Both the position numbers and the translations under genes were made by a program. This document shows positions 1-8,807 of a stretch of 64,000 bases of DNA, piece after piece. The first letter of the stretch is position 1. Every line of letters begins with the position of its first letter. Under the pieces are notes generated by a model that worked only from the letters and a program-made list of their open reading frames with translations, was not told where the DNA came from and made no database searches. Source of the DNA: Ilyomonas limi (GTDB lineage: Bacteria; Bacteroidota; Bacteroidia; Chitinophagales; Chitinophagaceae); contig NZ_SZQL01000001.1 in the NCBI RefSeq assembly GCF_005233845.1, positions 702,158-766,157 on the forward strand, in the 5' to 3' direction.

Positions 1-708
1 GGCTCCGGTTACCGGTACCAGTTGCATCAAGGTCAGGTGAATGTCGCCTGTACCTGGTGGCATATCAATTACCAGATAATCCAGTTCGCCCCAATCCACA
101 TCGGTTACAAACTGGCGGATAGCACTGCTTGCCATTGGTCCGCGCCATACAACGGCACTTTTTTCATCTACCAGCAAGCCAATACTCATCAGTTTAATGC
201 CAAAGCGTTCCAATGGCATAATAAAGCCTTTACCTTTTACTTCGCGCATCATCGGGCGCTCGCCGCGCACACCAAACATAATGGGTACACTCGGTCCGTA
301 AATATCGGCATCCATCAGTCCAACGTTGGCACCATCCTGTGCAAGTGCAAGTGCTAAGTTAGCTGCCACTGTGCTTTTGCCTACACCGCCTTTACCACTC
401 ACAACAGCTATAATATTTTTTACACCGGGCAGCACTTTCCCTTCATCGCTGCGCTTAGAAGTAGTGTGCGAAGTGAAGTTTACATTCACTACAGCATCTT
501 TATGTACCAATAACTTTATAGCATTTACACACGCACTGCCAATCCTGTCTTTCATAGGGCAGGCAGGTGTAGTAAGCACTACTGTAAAAGATACATTATT
601 GCCATTAATTTGTATATCTTTTACCATGTTCAGGGTTACAATATCCTTACCCAAATCAGGTTCTTCTACATTGCTGAGCGCCTTCAATATTTCGGTTTCT
701 GTCATCAT
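1..708 (-). CDS. mrp: Mrp/ApbC-family Fe-S cluster carrier ATPase, C-terminal part outside window
   Basis: Reading the minus strand from about 708 gives an uninterrupted frame that runs off the left edge, so only the first ~235 residues are present. The N-terminal ~95 residues resemble the MIP18/DUF59 domain, including a TPACPMKD segment typical of that fold. A deviant Walker A, SGKGGVGKST, then follows, with MDADIYGPSVP and a DMPPGTGDIHLT segment. These are the hallmarks of Mrp/NBP35 P-loop ATPases, which bind and transfer Fe-S clusters to apoproteins in the cytoplasm. Two adjacent in-frame ATGs (708 and 705) are possible starts. The CxxC cluster-binding pair of this family would lie beyond the window edge and cannot be checked. 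The gene is divergent from the gene at 803. Confidence 0.93.
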   Translation of the reverse strand, partial: MMTETEILKALSNVEEPDLGKDIVTLNMVKDIQINGNNVSFTVVLTTPACPMKDRIGSACVNAIKLLVHKDAVVNVNFTSHTTSKRSDEGKVLPGVKNIIAVVSGKGGVGKSTVAANLALALAQDGANVGLMDADIYGPSVPIMFGVRGERPMMREVKGKGFIMPLERFGIKLMSIGLLVDEKSAVVWRGPMASSAIRQFVTDVDWGELDYLVIDMPPGTGDIHLTLMQLVPVTGA

Positions 709-740
709 ACATATTTTTGTTAAATAAACTATTGCTAACG

Positions 741-748
741 CAAAATTA
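741..748 (-). promoter_or_regulatory. Candidate -7 element for mrp
   Basis: Read on the minus strand this is TAATTTTG, a full match to the Bacteroidota -7 consensus TAnnTTTG, about 32 bases upstream of the mrp start. I see no convincing TTTG -33 partner, so the call is weak. Confidence 0.3.
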
Positions 749-802
749 CTCCCTATGTGGGTTATTTTGTCGTTAAGGTTAAATAAAGGAACTTTATCGC
801 TA

Positions 803-1450
803 ATGAAGCATTTAATACAATATCTATTGATTGTTTTACTACTTTGCTTTGTGCAGCGCGCTGCTGCGCAAATGCAGGTAAAGAAAGATACGGTAGTACA
901 ATTGTATGGAGTGGTAATGACTGCTGATAGCCTGCAAGCTATTCCCGGTGCCAGCGTAATTGTAGAAGATAAAGGCCGCGGCACTATTACCAACAATCAA
1001 GGGGTTTTTTCTATTGTTGTTTTGAAAGGTGATAAGGTGCGGTTTTCGGTAGTAGGGTTTAAAGATAAAATAATTGATATTCCCGATAATATTCCCGGTA
1101 ACCAATATAGCTTAATTCAATTGATGGTTACAGACACGGCTTACCTGCCAGCTACCATCATCAAAGCACGTCCTTCGCGCGCGCAGTTTGAGCGCGATTT
1201 TGTAAATACCGATATACCTGCCGATCAGTTGGAGATAGCCCGTCGAAATACGGATGAAGCTACGCGGCGCATCCTGCTTGCTACGCTGCCTGCCGATGGC
1301 CGCGAAGCAGTGAACATGCAATTTCGCCAGCAGGCAGTTAAGTATTCTTATATGGGGCAGCAACCACCTGTTAATTTGCTGAACCCCATGGCTTGGGCTG
1401 ATTTTATTCAGGCATGGAAACGTGGCGATTTCCGTAAGAAGAGTGAGTAG
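803..1450 (+). CDS. Secreted protein with N-terminal carboxypeptidase-regulatory-like (CarboxypepD_reg-like) domain
   Basis: The open frame extends back to 755, but the ATG at 803 starts a clear signal peptide (MKHLIQYLLIVLLL, cleaved after the AAAQ region), so 803 is chosen; the product is 215 aa. Residues ~30-115 form a beta-sandwich-like segment (YGVVMTADSLQAIPGASV, then KGRGTITNNQGVFSI) matching the CarboxypepD_reg-like domain seen at the N-terminus of Bacteroidota outer-membrane proteins. Here it is not fused to a TonB-dependent barrel. The C-terminal ~100 residues are charged and unassigned. Proteins of this layout are common in the phylum, probably periplasmic, and of unknown role. It sits alone, with mrp divergent upstream. 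Confidence 0.8.
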   Translation: MKHLIQYLLIVLLLCFVQRAAAQMQVKKDTVVQLYGVVMTADSLQAIPGASVIVEDKGRGTITNNQGVFSIVVLKGDKVRFSVVGFKDKIIDIPDNIPGNQYSLIQLMVTDTAYLPATIIKARPSRAQFERDFVNTDIPADQLEIARRNTDEATRRILLATLPADGREAVNMQFRQQAVKYSYMGQQPPVNLLNPMAWADFIQAWKRGDFRKKSE

Positions 1451-1544
1451 ATTTTCGAGTCACATGCTTCCTCTATAATTCGCTTAAGTAATACTACATT
1501 CATAATTTATAATCTGAGACTTTTAGTCCAGCCCCATTCGTTAA

Positions 1545-1633
1545 CCTCCTCAGGAGCGATATGTTAGTAGTTAGTAGAAAGGGATGGCAATAAAAGTTCT
1601 CAATGAGCTCCGCAGGAGCGACACATATTAACG
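1545..1633. repeat. Two copies of a short GC-rich palindromic intergenic repeat
   Basis: Two related units lie at about 1545-1580 and 1605-1633. They share the core CTCCkCAGGAGCGAyAy, in which CTCC..GGAG is a small palindrome, followed by a TTA-rich tail. The surrounding gene-free stretch 1451-1884 holds nothing else that I recognise. From general familiarity, similar 'CAGGAGCGA' units recur in Chitinophagaceae intergenic DNA; copy number cannot be tested here. Confidence 0.55.
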
Positions 1634-1884
1634 CTAAATATATTGCTTCTGTGAAGCTTAACTGCATGTAATATTTTTATATCTACTGGTGTACCACTGT
1701 TACAGGGCTTTGAAATACTTGTTTGATGGATGATTTGAATCAGGTTCTGTCAGTACCTTACATATTAAAGTTAATAAAAGTTAGTTTCTAAACTTAATTC
1801 ATTCACCCTCTTACCATATTCTGTTACGCTCACTTCGTACTTTTTACCCGCTAAGCTTTTTCCAGCGATATTTGCAGCAGCACT

Positions 1885-2889
1885 ATGGAAAAAAACAACT
1901 TTATAGATTATATCCGCATCTTTTGCCGGAGCGGGCATGGCGGTGCCGGCAGCCGGCATTTCATGCGCAATAAACTAACCTCTAAAGGTGGTCCCGATGG
2001 CGGTGATGGTGGGGGTGGCGGGCACATCATTTTGCGCGGTAACAAGCAGTTGTGGACGTTGCTGCATTTACGCTACTACAAAAATGTATTGGCAGAGAAC
2101 GGTGAAAGCGGCAGCAAAAACAATCGTACGGGGCATACAGGTGCAGACATTATTTTGGAAGTGCCGCTCGGCACCATTGCGCGCGATGAAGAAACGGGTA
2201 AAATAGAAGCCGAAATATTGGAAGATGGCCAGGAGTTTATCTGGCTGCATGGCGGTCGTGGCGGCTTGGGCAATAGTCATTTTGCTACGCCTACCAACCA
2301 GGCGCCCGACTATGCCCAACCTGGTGAACCCGGGACGGAAGGCTGGAAAATTCTGGAACTGAAAGTATTGGCAGATGTGGGCTTGGTAGGATTTCCAAAT
2401 GCTGGAAAATCTACCTTATTATCTGTTATTACGGCGGCAAAACCAAAGATTGCTAATTATGCTTTTACTACACTCGTTCCGCAGTTGGGCATGGTAGAAT
2501 ACCGCGATGGCAAAAGCTTTTGTGTAGCCGATTTGCCCGGTATTATTGAAGGCGCGGCAGAAGGCAAAGGACTGGGCCATCGCTTTTTACGCCATATTGA
2601 ACGTAATGCTGCTTTACTTTTTTTAATACCTGCCGACAGCCCCAACCATAAACAGGAATTTGAAATATTGGTGAATGAGCTGGAGCAGTACAATCCTGAA
2701 TTATTGCAAAAAGACTTTCTTATTGCCATCAGTAAGAGCGATATGCTGGATGAGGAGTTGAGGCAGGCGATCACCAAAGATTTACCCTCAAATATTCCGC
2801 ATGTATTTATTTCATCTATCACTAATCAGGGGCTGGTAGAACTGAAGGACAAGTTGTGGCAAATATTGAATAAGCCAGTGAGCAGTTAG
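1885..2889 (+). CDS. obg: Obg family GTPase (ribosome assembly)
   Basis: This 334-aa protein has the Obg architecture. Residues 1-160 are the glycine-rich Obg fold ([30 protein letters not shown]). The TRAFAC G domain follows with G1 GFPNAGKST at ~169-177, a switch/G3 DLPG at 216-219 in [20 protein letters not shown], and G4 SKSD at 283-286. Obg GTPases bind the large ribosomal subunit and couple its maturation to nucleotide state and the stress response. The C-terminal OCT domain of some Firmicute homologues is absent, as is usual here. The ATG at 1885 directly precedes the conserved FIDYIRIF segment. It appears monocistronic. Confidence 0.97.
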   Translation: MEKNNFIDYIRIFCRSGHGGAGSRHFMRNKLTSKGGPDGGDGGGGGHIILRGNKQLWTLLHLRYYKNVLAENGESGSKNNRTGHTGADIILEVPLGTIARDEETGKIEAEILEDGQEFIWLHGGRGGLGNSHFATPTNQAPDYAQPGEPGTEGWKILELKVLADVGLVGFPNAGKSTLLSVITAAKPKIANYAFTTLVPQLGMVEYRDGKSFCVADLPGIIEGAAEGKGLGHRFLRHIERNAALLFLIPADSPNHKQEFEILVNELEQYNPELLQKDFLIAISKSDMLDEELRQAITKDLPSNIPHVFISSITNQGLVELKDKLWQILNKPVSS

Positions 2890-2992
2890 GGGTTATCAGT
2901 TTACAAGTTTACGGGTTTATGAGTTTTAAAGTTCAATCGTTCATAGGTTAAATTTATTCAATTTGCCGGTGTGGTTGAAAAGTTTAAAATTT

Positions 2993-3028
2993 ACAGGTTT
3001 ACAAGCTTGCACAGACTTGTAAACCTGT
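2993..3028. repeat. Perfect 13-bp inverted repeat within a 'gtttacaag'-type tract
   Basis: Arms 2993-3005 and 3016-3028 are perfect reverse complements (ACAGGTTTACAAG / CTTGTAAACCTGT) around a 10-base loop. Related fragments (gtttacaagtttacgggttt) lie just upstream in 2899-2920. There is no downstream T-run, so a simple intrinsic terminator is unlikely. It lies between convergent obg and the cytochrome gene. Confidence 0.65.
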
Positions 3029-3124
3029 GATATTAAAAATAATTACTTATTATACTGCCTTAATAAATTATTATAACCTGTAAACAGCGAACTCGTGAAC
3101 TAATAAGCACTTTATAACAACTTT

Positions 3125-4108
3125 CTAATTATGCTTGGCAACTGCACTGTTTTTCTTCTCAAATTTTACCACCTTATTATTCACCGGTTTTACGGTGCGC
3201 AGGTATGCATAAATAGCTTCCAGATCGCTTTGTTGCATATCTTTATACATCATCCAGGGCATCAGCGTATTTACTTCATCCGGGCTTACCTTGTGAGGTT
3301 TGTAAGAAGAATCGGCATACATTTTAAAACGTTGTACAAACATCTCTTTTGTCCACGTGCCAATGCCGGTTTCTTTATCCGGCGTAATGTTGGCAACGCG
3401 CAGGATGCCGGCCGGTTGCTGCATTTCGTTGCCGCCGGCAAACTCACCTTTATCTTTATTATTATGGCACTCGCCGCAACTGGCTACCTGCACTAAGTAT
3501 TTGCCATAATTAATGGTATCACCCGGCGAAGGTTTATGGGTAAAAGCCGCTTTGGTGGGCATAGTGTGCATGATGATATTAAAAGGAAAAGCAGGTTCGG
3601 CTTTCGGCACATCCGTTTTTACCGGCTGCAACGTGCGGATGTAGGCAATAATGCTATACACATCTTCTTTATCCATTTTACCATAGTTCAAATACGGCAT
3701 CATCGGGAAAAGTGCATTGCCATCTTTGCTCACACCGGTAGTAATAGCTCTGAATAATTCACCATCGGTCCACTTGCCTAAAGCATACGGCGTTAGGTTT
3801 CTGGAATAAAATACACCGGGAAAGCCTAAACTTTGGTCAAAGCGGTCGCCACCACCGCCAAAGCTGCCTTCTTTAACAGGTGCAGCATACAAGCTCCAGT
3901 CGCGGGTGCTGTGGCAGTCCATACAGGCAGCAACATTGTTGGCTAAGTATTTGCCCCTCGCTATGCGTTCGGGTGTTCTTTCGATGGTTAATGATTCGGG
4001 GCTGCCGGTGTTGGGTAAAAAAGCTACAACATAAGCGGCTGCGCCGGCAATTAATACAACTAACGACAATACAATAATTACAACTGTTTTGAAGATTTTG
4101 CGTTTCAT
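3125..4108 (-). CDS. Membrane-anchored diheme c-type cytochrome
   Basis: This 327-aa protein has an N-terminal uncleaved or cleavable hydrophobic segment (residues 7-30). Two cytochrome c domains follow, with heme-binding CMDCH at 62-66 and CGECH at 211-215. Candidate axial methionines lie in the ALFPMMPYLNYG and NTLMPWMMYKD segments downstream of each heme site. The two halves resemble each other (ARGKYLANNVAACMDCH and NYGKYLVQVASCGECH), consistent with internal duplication. It probably faces the periplasm and carries electrons; the partner is unknown. It is convergent with obg and not in an operon with the act-cox genes. Similarity to the cytochrome subunits of alcohol or aldehyde dehydrogenases is possible, but no dehydrogenase is adjacent. 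Confidence 0.88.
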   Translation of the reverse strand: MKRKIFKTVVIIVLSLVVLIAGAAAYVVAFLPNTGSPESLTIERTPERIARGKYLANNVAACMDCHSTRDWSLYAAPVKEGSFGGGGDRFDQSLGFPGVFYSRNLTPYALGKWTDGELFRAITTGVSKDGNALFPMMPYLNYGKMDKEDVYSIIAYIRTLQPVKTDVPKAEPAFPFNIIMHTMPTKAAFTHKPSPGDTINYGKYLVQVASCGECHNNKDKGEFAGGNEMQQPAGILRVANITPDKETGIGTWTKEMFVQRFKMYADSSYKPHKVSPDEVNTLMPWMMYKDMQQSDLEAIYAYLRTVKPVNNKVVKFEKKNSAVAKHN

Positions 4109-4425
4109 AATTATAATGTAGGGTTGAGTATTTTAGTTTTTGGTATAAAATAATACTGGCAGCCAAACTACGCTTTATACAGTAATGGCGAAATACCTTC
4201 TTCTAAAAACGGGTGCAAAACTGAGCATTTGAAAGTGGAAAATACAATAAAAAGGATGAAGCGAAGTTATGGAGGTATGAGTTGCCGGTAAGTACTTTAA
4301 ACGGCAGTAAAGCAAACAAGAAAGCTGTTTTCTAAAGCCATCATTATCAAAGGAAGAGCAGTATGCAACGGCAAATGTGAAGTAAAAAAATTTTATTCTT
4401 ATTTCGAAAATACTATCTTAACACA
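4109..4425. other. Divergent intergenic region, no gene seen
   Basis: This 317-base AT-rich spacer separates the diheme cytochrome (minus) from yqgE (plus). It must hold both promoters, but I find no full TAnnTTTG match, no hairpin of note and no credible small ORF. Confidence 0.5.
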
Positions 4426-4980
4426 ATGAATGAAGCATTAGCAGCAGGCACATTACTAATAGCAGATCCTTTTTTAAAAGACCCTAATTTTATGCGCACC
4501 GTTGTTTTTTTGTGCGACCATCAGGCAGAAGGCTCTATTGGTTTTGTGATTAACAGAAGATATGAAAAAAATATAGGAGAACTGGTTACAGAACTGGAAA
4601 TGTGCAACTTCCCCGTATATTACGGCGGCCCGGTGCAAAGGGATACACTTCATTTTTTGCATCAATGCCCCGACCTGATAGAAGGCGGCGTAGAAATAAC
4701 CACCGGTATTTATTGGGGTGGTGATTTTGAGCAAGTGGCAGCGCTTATAAAAAAAGGAGAACTGGAATCGGGCATGATACGCTTTTACCTCGGTTATAGC
4801 GGCTGGGGCGAAGAACAGTTAGATAGCGAACTGAACGAAAAAACCTGGCTTATTACGCCAGGTAATGCAAAGCTGGTTTTTCATAAAAACATAAGTCTCA
4901 TTTGGCAGGATGCGTTGAAACAGTTAGGCGGAAAATATGAACAGCTAATCAATTATCCGCTTGACCCGCAACTGAATTAG
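4426..4980 (+). CDS. YqgE/AlgH family protein (DUF179)
   Basis: The 184-aa length and sequence match the YqgE/AlgH family. The N-terminal AGTLLIADPFLKDPNFMRTV, the SIGFVINR segment, the YYGGPVQRD segment and the FYLGYSGWGEEQLDSEL segment are all characteristic. It has no signal peptide and should be cytoplasmic. The molecular function is not established; AlgH was linked to alginate regulation in Pseudomonas, which need not apply here. It is a single gene with its own start at 4426 after an A-rich leader. Confidence 0.93.
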   Translation: MNEALAAGTLLIADPFLKDPNFMRTVVFLCDHQAEGSIGFVINRRYEKNIGELVTELEMCNFPVYYGGPVQRDTLHFLHQCPDLIEGGVEITTGIYWGGDFEQVAALIKKGELESGMIRFYLGYSGWGEEQLDSELNEKTWLITPGNAKLVFHKNISLIWQDALKQLGGKYEQLINYPLDPQLN

Positions 4981-5135
4981 TGATTGTTTTGAAAGGAAAA
5001 ATAATATTATAATGACAGGATTGGGAAACCATCCTGTCGTTGTTGTTTATTGGGTATAAATAAATTCTGGTTGATTTACGGTTATTTGAGTAAATATTAG
5101 TTATTAATTCTGTAGTAAAAAGTCGTTCTAATCCT

Positions 5136-5143
5136 TACCTTTG
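5136..5143 (+). promoter_or_regulatory. -7 promoter element for atpD
   Basis: TACCTTTG matches the Bacteroidota -7 consensus TAnnTTTG exactly, 43 bases upstream of the atpD ATG. No good TTTG -33 box is visible at the expected spacing. Confidence 0.5.
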
Positions 5144-5168
5144 CAGCCATTTTACAAAATATACTTAA

Positions 5169-6689
<1,521 letters not shown>

Positions 6690-6696
6690 AAGCCCC

Positions 6697-6751
6697 CTCC
6701 CCTAAAGGGGAGTAAGGCAATATATTTTAAACTTAAAAATTCCCTTTAGGG
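6697..6751. repeat. Paired CCCTAAAGGG / CCCTTTAGGG inverted repeat between atpD and atpC
   Basis: CTCCCC (6697-6702) and GGGGAG (6707-6712) can form a short hairpin. CCCTAAAGGG (6700-6709) is also the exact reverse complement of CCCTTTAGGG (6742-6751), so a larger alternative stem could form with the AT-rich stretch as loop. It ends just before the atpC ATG at 6759 and could influence translation or 3' end formation of the two messages. Confidence 0.6.
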
Positions 6752-6758
6752 TTAGGGT

Positions 6759-7013
6759 ATGACACTGGAAATATTAACTCCGGAAAAGAGATTGTATAGC
6801 GGCGATGTGTATGGGATACAATTGCCGGGTATAGATGGTTTGTTTGAGGTACTGGATAAACATGCGCCATTGGTAAGTGCCTTAAGCAAAGGCACTGTAA
6901 AAGTATTACAGGATAAAACCCGTACCGAACGCTTTTCTATACAGGGCGGATTTGTAGAAGTATTGAATAATAAAGCTACCGTATTGGTAGAAGGTGCAAC
7001 CGCATTAGATTAA
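6759..7013 (+). CDS. atpC: F1Fo ATP synthase subunit epsilon, short form
   Basis: These 84 residues make up only the N-terminal beta-sandwich domain of the epsilon subunit (MTLEILTPEKRLYSGDV, then PGIDGLFEVLDKHAPLVSAL, ending in FVEVLNNKATVLVEGA). The usual bacterial protein is ~130-140 aa, with a C-terminal helical hairpin that can insert into F1 and inhibit hydrolysis; that part is missing. Short epsilon subunits are typical of Bacteroidota, so this is not a truncation artefact. The frame ends at a normal stop and a strong terminator follows. The gene is cotranscribed with atpD across a 69-base spacer carrying an inverted repeat. Confidence 0.96.
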   Translation: MTLEILTPEKRLYSGDVYGIQLPGIDGLFEVLDKHAPLVSALSKGTVKVLQDKTRTERFSIQGGFVEVLNNKATVLVEGATALD

Positions 7014-7038
7014 AAGAAAGTTTTACTAGTCCGCATAG

Positions 7039-7069
7039 AGCCATTAGCTGAGAAGCTAATGGCTTTTTT
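7039..7069 (+). terminator. Intrinsic terminator after atpC
   Basis: A perfect 11-bp stem (7039-7049 AGCCATTAGCT with 7054-7064 AGCTAATGGCT) around a GAGA tetraloop is followed immediately by a T-run. The rest of the spacer to actA (7070-7441) holds only the promoter candidate below. Confidence 0.9.
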
Positions 7070-7358
7070 ATTGCTGATGATGTAACCAGATATACCATAG
7101 CTTTTACAACGGCTTTCTATTGGATGAGTATAAATTTTATCCTGAGGCAAGCTAATCCTGCGTTTGAGTTATTCAAAATACAAACTGATTTTTGTTAGCC
7201 TGTTCTTAAGTAAAAATCGGCATTTTAAGCACCATTTTTCGCTCTATCCTATGGTTTCTTACTGATAATAAGTGGAGTTTTTATAAGAGCGGTCAAAGGG
7301 CATAATTGCCGCTTATCCACTTCCGCAGACCTTTCTATGACAAAAAAATTTTAAGGCA

Positions 7359-7391
7359 TTGCGCTTTTGTCAAGTTCCTGTCATATTTTTG
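7359..7391 (+). promoter_or_regulatory. Candidate promoter of the act-cox respiratory operon
   Basis: TATTTTTG (7384-7391) is a full match to the -7 consensus TAnnTTTG. A TTG at 7359-7361 lies 22 bases upstream as a weak -33 box; a TTTG at 7366-7369 is closer than normal. The element is ~50 bases from the actA ATG at 7442. Confidence 0.5.
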
Positions 7392-7441
7392 CGGCCGTCC
7401 ACAAGGGAATTTTTCTACATCCAACCTCTCAGACTGTGAAT

Positions 7442-8698
7442 ATGAATCACCATAGCAGATTAGGAAAACACATTGGTTCAGTTGTTATTTTATTTTTCTT
7501 ATTTATAGTAGGTTTCAAGGCAAATGCTCAGAACGGGCAATCTCTGTTTGCAGCAAACTGTGCATCGTGCCACCAGGTAAATAAACGCCTTGTTGGTCCC
7601 GCATTAGCCGGCGTGGAAGAAAGAGGCCCGTGGACAGACCGGAAAGCGCTACATGCCTGGATACACAATCCGGCTGGCTTCATGAAAACGGACCCTTATA
7701 CACAAGGTTTGTTTAAAGAATACGGCGGCGTAATGATGACAGCATTCCCCGGTCTGTCTGAAAAGGATATTGATGCTATACTGGATTACATTAAAAGTGT
7801 TCCGGCTGCAACGGCACCTGTACCGGGCGCTGCAACCGCTACAAACCCCGAAGCATCCGGCGATAATACGCTCTTGTTTGGTATTCTTACTTTAATCTTA
7901 GCCATTGTTTCTTTTGTATTGCTGCAGGTAAACAGCAATCTTAAAAGACTTGCAGACGACAAAGAAGGGGTTGGCGGTACAGAGCCATTGCCTTTCTGGC
8001 GTAACAAGGCATACATCGCTTTTGTTGCGGTTATCCTGTTCTTGATCAGTGGTTACTTTACTGTTTCCGGCGCTATTGGCCTGGGACGTTCACAAAAGTA
8101 TGAGCCGGTTCAGCCTATATTCTATTCGCATAAAGTGCACGCCGGCACTAATCAAATAAGTTGTTTGTATTGTCACGGCAATACCGAAGTGGGCAAGCAA
8201 GCCAATATCCCTTCTGTAAATATTTGTATGAACTGCCACATGGGTATCAACGAATACAAAGGCCCTGATAAACTGGTAGATGGCGATGGTAAGGAGCATG
8301 ATGGAACTGCTGAAATACAGAAACTGTATCAATATGCCGGCTTTGAATATGGCAAGCTGTGGGATGCCAGCAAAGCACAGCCAATACCCTGGGTGCGCAT
8401 TCATAATCTGCCCGACCATGTTTACTTCAACCACTCGCAGCACGTGAAAGTAGGTAAAGTACAATGCCAGAGCTGCCATGGCGAAATACAGAATATGAAT
8501 GAAGTATATCAGTTTGCTGACCTGAGCATGGGCTGGTGTATCAATTGCCACCGCAATACGCAGGTTCAATTTAAAGACAATGGTTTCTACAGCATTTACG
8601 AACAGTACCACGAAAAAATAAAAAACGGCACTTTAGATACTACAAATATTACTGTAGAAAAAATAGGCGGCACAGAGTGCCAGAAATGTCACTATTAA
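7442..8698 (+). CDS. actA: Alternative complex III subunit ActA, multiheme cytochrome c with fused monoheme domain
   Basis: The frame is open from 7367, but the ATG at 7442 precedes the signal peptide (VVILFFLFIVGF, cleaved near ANAQ), giving 418 aa. Six CxxCH heme motifs are present: CASCH at 40-44 in a small class I cytochrome domain, then CLYCH 241-245, CMNCH 262-266, CQSCH 342-346, CINCH 366-370 and CQKCH 413-417. Two hydrophobic segments (~140-160 and ~188-208) separate the first heme from the C-terminal pentaheme part. The pentaheme domain is the known ActA electron conduit of quinol:acceptor oxidoreductase. The additional N-terminal monoheme domain is seen directly here. It is the first gene of actABCDEF and lies in the periplasm. 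Confidence 0.93.
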   Translation: MNHHSRLGKHIGSVVILFFLFIVGFKANAQNGQSLFAANCASCHQVNKRLVGPALAGVEERGPWTDRKALHAWIHNPAGFMKTDPYTQGLFKEYGGVMMTAFPGLSEKDIDAILDYIKSVPAATAPVPGAATATNPEASGDNTLLFGILTLILAIVSFVLLQVNSNLKRLADDKEGVGGTEPLPFWRNKAYIAFVAVILFLISGYFTVSGAIGLGRSQKYEPVQPIFYSHKVHAGTNQISCLYCHGNTEVGKQANIPSVNICMNCHMGINEYKGPDKLVDGDGKEHDGTAEIQKLYQYAGFEYGKLWDASKAQPIPWVRIHNLPDHVYFNHSQHVKVGKVQCQSCHGEIQNMNEVYQFADLSMGWCINCHRNTQVQFKDNGFYSIYEQYHEKIKNGTLDTTNITVEKIGGTECQKCHY

Positions 8699-8807
8699 GA
8701 TAATATCGGCTAATCAGCAGGTAACACAGCACAGAGCAATTTAGTACAGATGCACATTGGTTATTCAGCATAATTAGCTTTAATCAGCACATTACAGAAT
8801 TTAAATT

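Noticed and set aside
22-727. Plus-strand open frames at 22-357 and 326-727
   Set aside because: They run opposite to the mrp frame, which has clear Mrp motifs; the plus-strand translations have no recognisable domain.
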